Of a stretch of 64,000 nt of DNA, positions 26,782 through 37,544 are shown piece by piece; the first letter of the stretch is position 1, and each line of letters opens with the position of its first letter. This stretch comes from Caulobacter sp. (lineage in GTDB: Bacteria > Pseudomonadota > Alphaproteobacteria > Caulobacterales > Caulobacteraceae), in the NCBI GenBank assembly GCA_030678995.1, contig JAUXTQ010000002.1, positions 1 through 64,000 of the forward strand. Direction: 5' to 3'. The notes under the pieces are model-generated. The model was given only the letters and a program-made list of their open reading frames with translations. It had not been told where the DNA came from and did not search any database. The position numbers and the translations under genes were made by a program.

Positions 26782-28146
26782 CTACAGCGGCGCGAATTTG
26801 GCCGTGAAGTGGCGCATGGCTTTTGGCTGCCAGGTGATCTTCATGCCGCGCAGGCTGTCCTTCCTCGCGGCAATCTCCTCGAACACCTCGACGATGTAGT
26901 CGGCGTGGCTCTGGGTGTAGACGCGGCGGGGGAAGGCCATCCGGACCAGGTCCATGGGCGCCTCGACCTCGGTCCCGTCGGGCTTGAGGCCGAACATCAC
27001 CGTGCCGATCTCGCAGGAGCGGATGCCGCCCTCGACATACATGGCCACCGCCAGGGACTGGCCCGGATACTGCGACGGCGGAATGTGGGAGAGCATCCTG
27101 CGGGCGTCGATGAACACCGCGTGGCCGCCGGTCGGCCGCACCGTCGGCACCCCCAGCGCCTCCAGCCGCTCGCCGATATAGGCCATGCTGCGCAGGCGGT
27201 AGCGCAGGTAGTCCTCGTCGATGATCTCGACCAGGCCCTGGGCGATGGCGTCAAGGTCGCGGCCGGCCAGACCGCCGTAGGTCGGGAAGCCCTCGGTCAG
27301 GATCAGCCGGTTGCGCGCCGCCTGGGCCAGGTCGTCGTCGTTCAGGGCCAGCCAGCCGCCGATGTTGGCGAAGGCGTCCTTCTTGGCCGACATGGTCATG
27401 CCGTCGGCCATGGCGAACATGTCCCGCACGATCTCCTTCACGGAGCGGCCCTCCTGGCCGGCCTCGCGGGTCTTGATGAAGTAGGCGTTCTCGGCGAAGC
27501 GGCAGCCGTCGATGATGAACGGCTTCTTGTGGGCGTGGGCGATGCGCGCCACCGAGCGGATGTTGGCCAGGCTGACCGGCTGGCCGCCGCCGGCGTTGTT
27601 GGTCACCGTCAGCATGACGCAGGGCACGGCGTCGCCATGCTCGACCAGGAAGGCCTGCAGCCGCTCCAGGTCCATGTTGCCCTTGAACGGATGCAGGCTG
27701 GTCGGGTCCAGCCCCTCGGCGATGACCAGGTCATGGCCTTCGGCGCCGGTGGCCTCGATGTTGCCTCGGGTGGTGTCGAAATGGGTGTTGGACGGGATGA
27801 ACTTCCCCGCCCCGCCGAGGATCGAGAACAGGATCGCCTCCGCCGCCCGACCCTGGTGCGTCGGGATGACGTGTTTGAACGGCATCAGTTCCTTCACCGC
27901 CGCCTCGAAGCGGAAGAAGGACGGGCTGCCGGCATAGCTCTCGTCGCCGGACATCAGGGCCGCCTGCTGTTTGGCGCTCATGGCCGAGGTGCCGCTGTCG
28001 GTCAGCAGGTCGATCAGCACATCGTCGGAATGCAGGGCGAACAGGTTGTAGTCAGCCTGGGCGATCAGTTTCAGCCGCTCTTCCCGCGTGGTCATGCGGA
28101 TGGGTTCGACCGCCTTGATGCGGAAGGGTTCGATGATGGTGCGCAT
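26782..28146 (-). CDS. tnaA: Tryptophanase
   Basis: PLP-dependent beta-elimination of tryptophan to indole, pyruvate and ammonia. The 454-residue length is close to E. coli TnaA (471). Shared motifs are DVLIDLLTDSGT, IPTHQGR, NNAGGGQPVSLAN, CRFAENAYFIK, the PLP site MSAKKDA (Lys256 expected), EGFPTYGGL and RHFTAK at the C-terminus. Tyrosine phenol-lyase is a close relative and cannot be fully excluded. No tnaB permease or tnaC leader is adjacent; repeat-rich DNA follows the gene. Confidence 0.9.
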   Translation of the reverse strand: MRTIIEPFRIKAVEPIRMTTREERLKLIAQADYNLFALHSDDVLIDLLTDSGTSAMSAKQQAALMSGDESYAGSPSFFRFEAAVKELMPFKHVIPTHQGRAAEAILFSILGGAGKFIPSNTHFDTTRGNIEATGAEGHDLVIAEGLDPTSLHPFKGNMDLERLQAFLVEHGDAVPCVMLTVTNNAGGGQPVSLANIRSVARIAHAHKKPFIIDGCRFAENAYFIKTREAGQEGRSVKEIVRDMFAMADGMTMSAKKDAFANIGGWLALNDDDLAQAARNRLILTEGFPTYGGLAGRDLDAIAQGLVEIIDEDYLRYRLRSMAYIGERLEALGVPTVRPTGGHAVFIDARRMLSHIPPSQYPGQSLAVAMYVEGGIRSCEIGTVMFGLKPDGTEVEAPMDLVRMAFPRRVYTQSHADYIVEVFEEIAARKDSLRGMKITWQPKAMRHFTAKFAPL

Positions 28147-28200
28147 GGATCACTCGATGTTCGTTGAAGCGCGGAGCTCGCCGCGCTAACCGCTTTGGCG

Positions 28201-29319
28201 ATGCCTTTATCCGTCCGCGCCGCCTATCGCGAGCGACTTTCCCGGGGCGATATCAAGCCCGACACGGCGCAGGAGCAGGCGCTGGGCGCCCTGTCGCGCC
28301 TGGAGGGCGACCTCAACGCCTTGTCCGAGCCGGGGTTCTCCTCGCTGTTCCGCAGGCCGAGGGGCGCAAGGGGCGTCTACCTCTGGGGCCCGGTGGGCCG
28401 GGGCAAGTCCATGCTGATGGACCTGTTCTTCGACTCCGCCCCGGTAACCAAGAAGCGCCGCACCCACTTCCATGTTTTCATGGCGCAGGTTCACGGCCAC
28501 ATCGACGCCTGGCGCAAGGGCGACGCGGCGGCCCGCAAGGCCCGCTTTGGCCAGGCGAAAGGGGATGACCCGATCCAGCCGACCGCCGAACTAATCGCCG
28601 AGGACGCCCGTCTGCTCTGTTTCGACGAGTTTCAGGTCACCGACATCGCCGACGCGATGATTCTCGGTCGGCTGTTCGAGGCCCTGTTCGCCCAGGGCGT
28701 GACCCTGGTGGCCACCTCCAACCGGCCGCCGGACGACCTCTACAAGGACGGCCTCAACCGCCAACTGTTCCTGCCCTTCATCGGCATGCTGAAGGAACGG
28801 CTGGAGGTGGTCGGGGTGCGCGGCCCGGTGGACTTCCGTCTGGATCGCCTGCGCGGCGCCCGGACCTGGCTGGCGCCGGACGACGCGGCGAGCACGGCGG
28901 AATTCGACCGGCTGTGGGCCGACATGCTTGACGGCGCGCCCGAGACCGGCGCGACGCTGGAGGTGCTGGGGCGCAAGCTGCACCTGCCCCGGGCCAGCGG
29001 CGGCCTGCTGCGGGCCGGCTTCCCCGGCCTGTGCGAGCATGCCCTGGGGCCGCAGGATTATCTGGCCATCGCCGGGCGCTTCCATACGGTGTTCCTGGAG
29101 GACATCCCGCGTCTCACGCCCGCCCGGCGGGACGCGGCCAAACGGTTCAACACCCTGATCGACGCCCTCTACGAGGCCCAGACCAAGCTGGTCGGGCTGG
29201 CGGCGGTCGAGCCGGAAGACCTCTATCCGGAGGGCGACGGATCGTTCGAGTTCGAGCGCACCGTCTCGAGACTGCAGGAAATGCGTTCGACCGACTGGCT
29301 CGAACGGGTAAGGGACTGA
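28201..29319 (+). CDS. zapE: Cell division protein ZapE (AFG1-like ATPase)
   Basis: A 372-residue P-loop ATPase. Walker A is GPVGRGKS at residues 63-70, Walker B is LLCFDEFQVTD, and the sensor-like TSNRPPDDLYKDGLNRQLFLPFI is a ZapE hallmark. In E. coli ZapE acts on the Z ring during constriction; mitochondrial AFG1 is the relative. ATG 28201 is preferred to TTG 28195. Divergent from tnaA and 26 nt upstream of the VOC gene. Confidence 0.93.
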   Translation: MPLSVRAAYRERLSRGDIKPDTAQEQALGALSRLEGDLNALSEPGFSSLFRRPRGARGVYLWGPVGRGKSMLMDLFFDSAPVTKKRRTHFHVFMAQVHGHIDAWRKGDAAARKARFGQAKGDDPIQPTAELIAEDARLLCFDEFQVTDIADAMILGRLFEALFAQGVTLVATSNRPPDDLYKDGLNRQLFLPFIGMLKERLEVVGVRGPVDFRLDRLRGARTWLAPDDAASTAEFDRLWADMLDGAPETGATLEVLGRKLHLPRASGGLLRAGFPGLCEHALGPQDYLAIAGRFHTVFLEDIPRLTPARRDAAKRFNTLIDALYEAQTKLVGLAAVEPEDLYPEGDGSFEFERTVSRLQEMRSTDWLERVRD

Positions 29320-29345
29320 TCGACAATCAACGGGAGGAGCAACAC

Positions 29346-29720
29346 ATGTTTTCGCACATCATGGTCGGCACCAACGACCTGAAGAAGGCCAAGACCTTCT
29401 ATGACGCCGTACTCGGCACGCTGGGCGTCCCGCCGTCCTTCGTGGACGGCCACCGCATGTTCTACATGGCCAACGGCGGCGTGTTCGGCGTGTCCGAGCC
29501 GATCAACGGCGAGGCCGCCTGCCACGCCAATGGCGGCACCATCGGCTTTGCCTGCAGCTCGCCCGAACAGGCCGACGCCTGGCACGCGGCGGGCGTCGCC
29601 AACGGCGGGACCACCTGCGAGGACCCGCCGGGCGTCCGCGAAGGCGGCATGGGCAAGATGTATCTCGCCTACCTGCGCGACCCGGACGGTAACAAGCTGT
29701 GCGGCATTCACCGCATGTAA
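29346..29720 (+). CDS. VOC-family (glyoxalase-like) protein
   Basis: A 124-residue vicinal-oxygen-chelate protein with one betaalphabetabetabeta pair: FSHIMVGTNDLKKAKTFYDAVLGTLG at the start and YLAYLRDPDGNKLCGIHR at the end. These carry the His and possible metal-binding positions, but the usual terminal Glu is not evident, so substrate and metal are unclear. A good ribosome-binding site (GGGAGGAG) precedes the ATG. A GC hairpin after the stop separates it from the sdh genes. Confidence 0.87.
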   Translation: MFSHIMVGTNDLKKAKTFYDAVLGTLGVPPSFVDGHRMFYMANGGVFGVSEPINGEAACHANGGTIGFACSSPEQADAWHAAGVANGGTTCEDPPGVREGGMGKMYLAYLRDPDGNKLCGIHRM

Positions 29721-29734
29721 CGACCCGGAAGTCC

Positions 29735-29762
29735 GCGGGCGGGGCCGAAAATCCCCGCCCGC
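29735..29762 (+). terminator. GC-rich hairpin between VOC and sdhC
   Basis: GCGGGCGGGG (29735-29744) pairs with CCCCGCCCGC (29753-29762) across the loop CCGAAAAT. There is no clean U-tract, so termination efficiency is uncertain. Confidence 0.55.
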
Positions 29763-29763
29763 G

Positions 29764-29791
29764 TTGACACCCCCGGTTCGCGGCTTAAAAG
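29764..29791 (+). promoter_or_regulatory. Candidate promoter for sdhCDA
   Basis: TTGACA at 29764-29769 is a consensus -35. After 16 nt, TAAAAG at 29786-29791 could be the -10. It sits just after the hairpin and about 30 nt before sdhC, the only long gap ahead of the operon. Confidence 0.45.
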
Positions 29792-29822
29792 CGGACGCAC
29801 CCGAGCAACAGCCGAGATTCAG

Positions 29823-30233
29823 ATGACCGAAGCCTCGCCGGGGGTCCGCGAACGACCCCTCTCGCCGCACCTTGGGGTGTGGCGCTGGCATGTCACCATG
29901 CTGGGTTCCATCCTTCATCGCGCCTGCCTTATGGGCCTCTATGCCGGCGCCCTGGTCCTGGCCGGATGGGCCGTGGCCCTGGCTTCGGGCGATCAGGCCT
30001 ATGGCGCCTATGTCGGGCTGCTCGGGTCGCTGCCGGGCAAGCTGGTCCTGCTGGGCCTGACCTTCGCCCTGTTTTTCACCGTGGCCAGCAACGCCCGCCA
30101 CCTGATGTGGGACACCGGCCGCGGCTTCGCGCCCCGGACGGCCGATATGATCACCATCGCCGGCATCGTCTTCGCCCTGGTGGCTACTGCGGTGGTCTGG
30201 GTCATCGCCGGCCAGACCGGAGGCCTGTCTTGA
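29823..30233 (+). CDS. sdhC: Succinate dehydrogenase cytochrome b556 subunit
   Basis: Membrane anchor of complex II, 136 residues, three helices. [26 protein letters not shown] is the signature 1 region that helps bind quinone, and [12 protein letters not shown] holds the haem-ligand His. First gene of sdhCDA. The stop overlaps the sdhD start (TTGA). Confidence 0.93.
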   Translation: MTEASPGVRERPLSPHLGVWRWHVTMLGSILHRACLMGLYAGALVLAGWAVALASGDQAYGAYVGLLGSLPGKLVLLGLTFALFFTVASNARHLMWDTGRGFAPRTADMITIAGIVFALVATAVVWVIAGQTGGLS

Positions 30234-30631
30234 CCGGCGCGCCGGCGGGCTTCCGCACCCCCCTCTCCCGCGCCCGGGGGCTTGGCGCGGCCAAGCACGG
30301 CGTGGGCCACTTCATCGCCGACCGGGTCAGCGGCCTGGCTCTGATCCCGCTGTCGATCTGGGCCGCCTATGCGGGCCTGAAACTGGCCGCCGGCGGCTAC
30401 GTTCTGGCGGTCGAGTGGCTGGCCCGGCCGCTCAACGCGGTGCTGCTGAGCCTGTTCGTGGTCGCCGGGTTCACCCACCTGCGCCTGGCCATGCAGGTGG
30501 TCATCGAGGACTATGTCGAAGGCTTCGTCAGCAAGTCGTCGCTGCTCATTCTCAACTATCTCGTCTGCGTCCTCGGCGCCGCTCTGGGGGTCTTCGCCAT
30601 CCTCAAGGTGGCCCTGCCCGGAGTCCTCTGA
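30230..30631 (+). CDS. sdhD: Succinate dehydrogenase membrane anchor subunit
   Basis: Second membrane anchor of complex II, 133 residues, three helices. [18 protein letters not shown] near the start and [17 protein letters not shown] match alphaproteobacterial SdhD; the latter contains the conserved His and the IEDY motif. TTG start at 30230 overlaps the sdhC stop. The stop overlaps the sdhA ATG (TGATG). Confidence 0.92.
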   Translation: MTGAPAGFRTPLSRARGLGAAKHGVGHFIADRVSGLALIPLSIWAAYAGLKLAAGGYVLAVEWLARPLNAVLLSLFVVAGFTHLRLAMQVVIEDYVEGFVSKSSLLILNYLVCVLGAALGVFAILKVALPGVL

Positions 30632-32418
30632 TGTCCGCCTACAAATTCATCGACCACCGCTTCGACGTCGTGGTGGTGGGGGCCGGCGGATCGGGCCTGC
30701 GCGCCGCGCTCGGCTGCGCCGAGGCCGGTCTGAAGACCGCCTGCATCAGCAAGGTCTTCCCGACCCGCTCGCACACCGTAGCCGCCCAGGGCGGCATCTC
30801 GGCGAGCCTGGGCAACATGGGCGAGGACGACTGGCGCTGGCACATGTACGACACCGTCAAGGGGTCGGACTGGCTGGGCGACCAGGACGCCATCGAGTAC
30901 CTGACGCGGAACGCGCCGGCCGCCGTCTACGAGCTCGAGCACTGGGGCGTGCCCTTCTCGCGCACCCCGGACGGCCGGATCTATCAGCGGGCGTTCGGCG
31001 GCATGACGCGCAACTTCGGCGAGGCCCCGATCCAGCGCACCTGCGCAGCCGCCGACCGCACCGGCCACGCCATGCTGCACACCATGTACGGCCAGGCGCT
31101 GAGCAAGGATGTCGAGTTCTTCATCGAGTATTTCGCCCTCGACCTGATCATGGAGGACGGCGTCTGCATGGGCGTCACCGCCTGGAAGCTGGACGACGGG
31201 ACCCTGCACCGGTTCCAGGCCCAGAAGACGGTTCTGGCCACTGGCGGTTACGGCAGGGCCTATTTTTCCTGCACTTCCGCCCACACCTGCACCGGCGACG
31301 GCGGCGGCATGGTGTTGCGCGCCGGCCTGCCGCTGCAGGACATGGAGTTCGTCCAGTTCCACCCCACGGGCATCTATGGCGCCGGCTGCCTGATCACCGA
31401 GGGGGTGCGTGGCGAAGGCGGATACCTGACCAACTCAGAGGGCGAGCGATTCATGGATCGTTACGCACCATCCGCCAAGGACCTCGCGTCGCGAGACGTC
31501 GTCAGTCGGGCCATGACCATCGAGATCCGTGAAGGGCGCGGCGTGGGGCCCCACAAGGACCACATCTTCCTGCATCTGGACCACCTTGACCCGAAGATGA
31601 TCCATGAGCGGCTTCCCGGCATTGCCGAAAGCGCCAAGGTGTTCGCAGGCGTCGATGTCACCAAGCAGCCGATTCCGGTGGTTCCGACGGCCCACTACAA
31701 CATGGGCGGCATCCCGACCAACTACCACGGCGAGGTGCTGACCAGGCTGGGCGACGACCCGGACCACGTTGTCCCGGGCCTGATGGCCGTGGGCGAAGGG
31801 GCCTGCGTGTCGGTGCATGGCGCCAACCGGCTGGGATCCAACTCACTCACCGATCTGGTGGTGTTCGGCCGCGCGGTCGGCCTGCGCTGCGCCGACACCC
31901 TCAAGGCCGGCGCGACCCAGCCGGAGCTGAAACCGGCCATGACCGACGGCCACGTGGCCCGCTTCGACCGGTTCAGGAACGCCGCCGGTCCGCGATCGAC
32001 GGCCGACCTGCGCCTGGACATGCAGAAGGCCATGCAGGACGACTGCACGGTGTTCCGCACCGGCGAGACGCTCAAGAGCGGCGTCCAGCGCGTCGCCGCC
32101 GTGGCCGCCGCCCGCAAGGACATCGGCGTGTCCGACCGGGGCCTGATCTGGAACAGCGACCTGATGGAGACGCTGGAACTCGACAATCTGATCGCCCAGG
32201 CGACCGTGACCGTCAACGGCGCCCTCAATCGCACCGAAAGCCGCGGCGCCCACGCCCGGGAAGACTTCCCCGACCGCGACGACAAGGCCTGGATGAAGCA
32301 CACCCTGGCCTGGTTCGACGACTCCACCGGCAAGGTGAAGATCGATTACCGACCGGTGCACAGCTACACCATGTCCAAGGATATCGACTACATCGAGCCC
32401 AAGGCGCGGGTGTATTAG
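30631..32418 (+). CDS. sdhA: Succinate dehydrogenase flavoprotein subunit
   Basis: Oxidises succinate to fumarate with covalently bound FAD; 595 residues. The FAD-linking His48 is in [10 protein letters not shown], the Rossmann motif [14 protein letters not shown] is at residues 14-28, and [21 protein letters not shown] and the [19 protein letters not shown] segment are catalytic or FAD-binding. It is coupled to sdhD by TGATG. A strong terminator hairpin 25 nt later ends this transcript before sdhB. Confidence 0.97.
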   Translation: MSAYKFIDHRFDVVVVGAGGSGLRAALGCAEAGLKTACISKVFPTRSHTVAAQGGISASLGNMGEDDWRWHMYDTVKGSDWLGDQDAIEYLTRNAPAAVYELEHWGVPFSRTPDGRIYQRAFGGMTRNFGEAPIQRTCAAADRTGHAMLHTMYGQALSKDVEFFIEYFALDLIMEDGVCMGVTAWKLDDGTLHRFQAQKTVLATGGYGRAYFSCTSAHTCTGDGGGMVLRAGLPLQDMEFVQFHPTGIYGAGCLITEGVRGEGGYLTNSEGERFMDRYAPSAKDLASRDVVSRAMTIEIREGRGVGPHKDHIFLHLDHLDPKMIHERLPGIAESAKVFAGVDVTKQPIPVVPTAHYNMGGIPTNYHGEVLTRLGDDPDHVVPGLMAVGEGACVSVHGANRLGSNSLTDLVVFGRAVGLRCADTLKAGATQPELKPAMTDGHVARFDRFRNAAGPRSTADLRLDMQKAMQDDCTVFRTGETLKSGVQRVAAVAAARKDIGVSDRGLIWNSDLMETLELDNLIAQATVTVNGALNRTESRGAHAREDFPDRDDKAWMKHTLAWFDDSTGKVKIDYRPVHSYTMSKDIDYIEPKARVY

Positions 32419-32443
32419 GGCTGGTTTTCATCGCGAGACGGAC

Positions 32444-32473
32444 AAAGGCGACCGCCATTGGCGGTCGCCTTTT
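32444..32473 (+). terminator. Rho-independent terminator after sdhA
   Basis: A 13-bp stem, AAAGGCGACCGCC (32444-32456) with its perfect complement (32460-32472), loop ATT, followed by a short T run. It lies between sdhA and creD. Confidence 0.85.
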
Positions 32474-32621
32474 CCATGTCTCCTGTCCCACATCTCCACC
32501 GTCCCTGCACGGGGGCCTGCCAGCCTGACGTTTCCGCGACCGGGGCTTCGACCGCGAAGACTCTTGCGCCAACCACGATCGCATGTGAACAACCACTCAC
32601 ACGCTGGATGGAGATGCTTCC

Positions 32622-34073
32622 ATGACCAACGAGCCTGACTCCCAACCCTTCATATCGCCGAACCCGCCACAGCGGTCGACCCGGATGCGATCCGCCGACT
32701 GGGGCGGCAAGGCCCTGCTGGTCTGCGCCCTTGCGGTGCTGATGACCATTCCGGGGATGTTCGTCTGGGCCCTGATCAAGGACCGATCGGACCGCTCCGA
32801 GGGCGTGGTCCGCGAGGTCTCGCAGCTGCAGGGCGGGGCGCAGCAGGTGTTGGGACCGTTGCTGGTCGTGCCCTATTCGATCACCCCGCCGCCCAACGCG
32901 GGCGAGGTGGTCACCGGCTGGTACGTGATCTCGCCCGACACCGGCTCGGCCAAGGTCAGCGTCAAGACCGGGACCCTGCGGCGGGGCATTTTCGATGTGC
33001 CGATCTACAAGGCCACGGCCGACATCGAGGCCCGCTTCGACAGCCTCAAGCCGCTGCGGGGCCTGCCCGCCACGGCGGTGGTCGACTGGAGCCGGGCGCA
33101 GATCGTCGTCGGCTTCTCCGACCTGCGCGGCGCCCAGACCGACGTGGTCGCCACCCTGACCACCGCGACCGGAAACACCCGACTGTCGTTCACCCCCGCG
33201 TCCGACGTCCGTCTCGGCCGACCGGCCAGCGGCGCCGATGAACGGTCCGTGCCCAACGAAGACGCCGGCGACTTCGGACTGGTGGCTGCGCCGGCCGCGC
33301 CGCTGCTGGCCGCGGCCGGGGGCGGGTCGCTGAAGACCACCCTGACCTTCTCGGGGGCCCAGCGCCTCAGCGTCGCCCCCTTCGCCAAGTCGACCCGGGT
33401 GGCGATCAAGGGCGACTGGCCGGCGCCCAAGTTCGACGGCGGCTTCCTGCCGACCAACCGCGACACGACGGACGCCAGGTTCAGCGCCGACTGGGCCGTG
33501 CCGTTCATCGCCCGCGGCCTGCCCGATCAGGGCACGACCAACGCCCTGTCCCTGGGCGAGCTGGGCAAGCGCGACCTGGGCGTGACCTTCGTCAGGACCA
33601 ACAACCCCTACCAGAACGTCATGCGCGCCCTGAAGTACGCGGTGATGTTCGTCGGCCTGGTGTTCCTGACCTTCTTCGTCTTCGAGGCGCTGTCGGGCAG
33701 CCGGCTTCACCCGGCGCAGTACGTCCTGATCGGCCTGGCGCAGATGGTTTTCTATCTGCTGCTGCTCAGCCTCTCCGAATACATCGGATTCGACCTGGGC
33801 TTCGCGGTCGCGGCGGTGGCGACGGTGCTGTTGATCGGTCTCTATGCCGGGGCGGCTTTCAAGGCGATGCGCTACCGCATCCAGGCCCTGGCGATCTTCT
33901 CCACGGTCTACGGCCTGATCTACCTCCTGATGCGGCTGGAGGACTTCGCTCTGCTGGCCGGATCGATCGCCGCCTTCGTGGGCCTGACGGCCGGTATGTG
34001 GCTGACCCGGAACATCGAATGGTACGGCGGCAGGGCCGAAGTCGGGCCTGGCCAGACGACAACGGCCACATAG
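32622..34073 (+). CDS. creD: CreD-family inner membrane protein
   Basis: A 483-residue protein with one N-terminal helix (about 26-48), a periplasmic domain of about 280 residues and a C-terminal bundle of about six helices from 338. VVPYSI, RRGIFDVPIYKA, FLPTNR and LRALKYAVMFVGLVFLTFFVFE are CreD signatures. In E. coli CreD is in the CreBC regulon and affects envelope integrity and colicin tolerance. Here it stands between sdhA and sdhB with terminator-like hairpins on both sides; no creBC genes are near. Confidence 0.9.
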   Translation: MTNEPDSQPFISPNPPQRSTRMRSADWGGKALLVCALAVLMTIPGMFVWALIKDRSDRSEGVVREVSQLQGGAQQVLGPLLVVPYSITPPPNAGEVVTGWYVISPDTGSAKVSVKTGTLRRGIFDVPIYKATADIEARFDSLKPLRGLPATAVVDWSRAQIVVGFSDLRGAQTDVVATLTTATGNTRLSFTPASDVRLGRPASGADERSVPNEDAGDFGLVAAPAAPLLAAAGGGSLKTTLTFSGAQRLSVAPFAKSTRVAIKGDWPAPKFDGGFLPTNRDTTDARFSADWAVPFIARGLPDQGTTNALSLGELGKRDLGVTFVRTNNPYQNVMRALKYAVMFVGLVFLTFFVFEALSGSRLHPAQYVLIGLAQMVFYLLLLSLSEYIGFDLGFAVAAVATVLLIGLYAGAAFKAMRYRIQALAIFSTVYGLIYLLMRLEDFALLAGSIAAFVGLTAGMWLTRNIEWYGGRAEVGPGQTTTAT

Positions 34074-34083
34074 GACAGGGCGA

Positions 34084-34110
34084 GGCGCCTGTCCGGCGTG
34101 GACAGGCGCC
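34084..34110 (+). terminator. Hairpin after creD
   Basis: GGCGCCTGTCC (34084-34094) pairs with GGACAGGCGCC (34100-34110) around a 5-nt loop. There is no U-tract, so it may be a factor-assisted terminator or an RNA-stabilising stem ahead of sdhB. Confidence 0.6.
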
Positions 34111-34162
34111 CCGCCGCGCCTTAGATGAGGCTAACTCAGGTTTCGAAATGTGAAGCAGCGGC

Positions 34163-34945
34163 ATGGTCCAACTCGCGCTCCCCAAGAACTCCCGCGTCGG
34201 CAAGGGCCGTCACTATCCGGCCCCGGCGGGCGCCAAGCGGGTCAAGACCTTCCGCATCTACCGCTACGACCCCGAGGGGTCGGAGAACCCGCGCTGGGAC
34301 ACCTATGACGTCGACGTCGGCGCCTGCGGCCCGATGCTGCTGGACGTGCTCATCCACATCAAGAACACCGTCGATCCGACCCTGACCTTCCGCCGCTCCT
34401 GCCGCGAGGGCGTCTGCGGCTCCTGCGCGATGAACATCGGCGGCCGCAACACGCTCGCCTGCACCCACGGCTGGGAGGACACGCCGGGCCGGGAGATCCA
34501 GGTGTCGCCGCTGCCGAGCCAGCCGGTGGTCAAGGACCTGGTCCCCGACCTGACCCTTTTCTACGCTCAGTACGCCTCCATCGAGCCCTGGCTGCACACC
34601 GAGACGCCCCAGCCGCAGACCGAGTGGAAACAGTCGATCGAGGACCGCGCCAAGCTGGACGGCCTGTACGAGTGCATCCTCTGCGCCTGCTGCTCGACCT
34701 CCTGCCCCAGCTACTGGTGGAACGGCGAGAAGTACCTGGGCCCGGCCACCCTGCTGCATGCCTACCGCTGGCTGATCGACAGCCGCGACGAGGCTGCCGG
34801 TGAGCGGCTGGACGCCCTGGAGGATCCCTTCAAGCTGTACCGCTGCCACACCATCATGAACTGCGCCCAGGTCTGCCCCAAGGGCCTGAATCCGGCGAAA
34901 GCCATCGCCGAAATCAAGAAGCTGATGGTCGAGCGGGTGGTTTAG
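34163..34945 (+). CDS. sdhB: Succinate dehydrogenase iron-sulfur subunit
   Basis: Transfers electrons from SdhA flavin to quinone; 260 residues. The [2Fe-2S] cysteines are in [15 protein letters not shown] plus LACTHGW. The [4Fe-4S] and [3Fe-4S] cysteines are in [16 protein letters not shown] and [20 protein letters not shown] at 34163. It is separated from sdhCDA by creD and two hairpins, so it probably has its own promoter, in the 90 nt upstream. Confidence 0.96.
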   Translation: MVQLALPKNSRVGKGRHYPAPAGAKRVKTFRIYRYDPEGSENPRWDTYDVDVGACGPMLLDVLIHIKNTVDPTLTFRRSCREGVCGSCAMNIGGRNTLACTHGWEDTPGREIQVSPLPSQPVVKDLVPDLTLFYAQYASIEPWLHTETPQPQTEWKQSIEDRAKLDGLYECILCACCSTSCPSYWWNGEKYLGPATLLHAYRWLIDSRDEAAGERLDALEDPFKLYRCHTIMNCAQVCPKGLNPAKAIAEIKKLMVERVV

Positions 34946-34955
34946 GCCGAGGGCT

Positions 34956-35330
34956 CTACGCCAGCCGCAGGCCGCAATGGGCTTCGAAATGTCGAAAGTC
35001 GCTGTCCAGCGTGATCAGTGGGACTCCGGCGTCAATACAGCATTGGGCGATCAAGGCGTCGAGCATGCGAGCCTTCAGGCGCCTGGCCAGCAGGGCCCGT
35101 CGCGCAAGGCCCGCACGATCCCAGAAGCCGTCCGTCAGCGGCAACATCGGCGCGTCATTGAGGAGCTTGTCCAGCCGCGCCTGGCCGACCGATCCCGCCC
35201 GCAACTCGGCGACCACCGGTGGCGGCAGCCAGAGCGTCTGGGCATCGATCGCGCCGGCGAGCCGCACAATCCGTGCGTCCGCCTGACCCTTCAGATAACC
35301 GATGATGCTCGACGTATCGGCCGCGATCAC
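34956..35330 (-). CDS. vapC: VapC-type PIN-domain toxin
   Basis: A 124-residue PIN-domain ribonuclease. The acidic residues are Asp5 (MIAADTSSII), the Glu in VVAELRAG, the Asp in MLDALIAQC and the Asp in TLDSDFRHF. The GTG start overlaps the antitoxin stop (GTGA), so the pair is coupled and antitoxin comes first. It converges with sdhB, 10 nt away. VapC toxins cut tRNA or rRNA; the target here is unknown. Confidence 0.9.
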   Translation of the reverse strand: MIAADTSSIIGYLKGQADARIVRLAGAIDAQTLWLPPPVVAELRAGSVGQARLDKLLNDAPMLPLTDGFWDRAGLARRALLARRLKARMLDALIAQCCIDAGVPLITLDSDFRHFEAHCGLRLA

Positions 35331-35548
35331 CTGTCGCCGCCGTAGTCCTTGTCCTCTCGCGAGGCGTCAATGTCGTACTCGAAGTCGACCTTGCCGCGCA
35401 GCTCCTGCATTCCCTTGTAGAACCGCTCGTGTGCGATCTTCTGAAGGCCGATGCGCAGCGTTTCGGAAATACCGACGCCCGTCTCCTCCTGTGCCGACGC
35501 CAGTAGCCGCGCAGGAACGAAAGCCGTGATTTTCTTCATCTCGGTCAT
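35327..35548 (-). CDS. vapB: VapB-like antitoxin
   Basis: A 73-residue protein whose N-terminus (MKKITAFVPARLLASAQEETGVGISETLRIGLQKIA) looks like a ribbon-helix-helix DNA-binding domain. The acidic C-terminal tail (FEYDIDASREDKDYGGD) would wrap the toxin. Start at 35548 or three codons later at 35539. Likely autoregulates the vapBC promoter. The 256-nt gap upstream holds nothing else that I recognise. Confidence 0.85.
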   Translation of the reverse strand: MTEMKKITAFVPARLLASAQEETGVGISETLRIGLQKIAHERFYKGMQELRGKVDFEYDIDASREDKDYGGDR

Positions 35549-35804
35549 CCGCGAAGCATGCCATAAATTCGATATGGCGGCAAATGCTGGCAGAGAAACA
35601 TGGCGATGGTCCTTCGCCGCCCTCCGTTTCGCCCTGATCGGCCGAATTCTCGCTTGCCCTGACCCCTCCGGGTTCATACGGACTGGCATCCCGGCCGACC
35701 GGCTGCTTTTCTGTTTCGGCTCATAGCCGCCCATCCGGGCGAGGCCTCTTGCCAAAAGATGACGCGGGCGTCATTTATCGCACGATACCAGTGGGGAGGG
35801 CGGC

Positions 35805-37387
<1,583 letters not shown>

Positions 37388-37394
37388 TCGGATC

Positions 37395-37541
37395 TCTCCC
37401 TCCCCTTCATGGGGAGGGTGGCCGGGCGAGGCCCGGCCGGGTGGGGGAGTAAGCCGCCACCCCGATCTATTCAGAACGGCCCGTCAATTCCCCACCCTGT
37501 CGGCTTCGCCGACATCCCTCCCCATAAAGGGGAGGGAGGGT
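37395..37541. repeat. Palindromic intergenic repeat, second copy of the 3405 type
   Basis: Outer hairpins CCCTCCCC...GGGGAGGG (about 37397-37419 and 37517-37540) flank smaller ones (GCCGGGCGAGGCCCGGC near 37421 and GTCGGCTTCGCCGAC near 37500). It separates the convergent ferredoxin and divL genes and may serve as a bidirectional terminator. Confidence 0.75.
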
Positions 37542-37544
37542 TCG

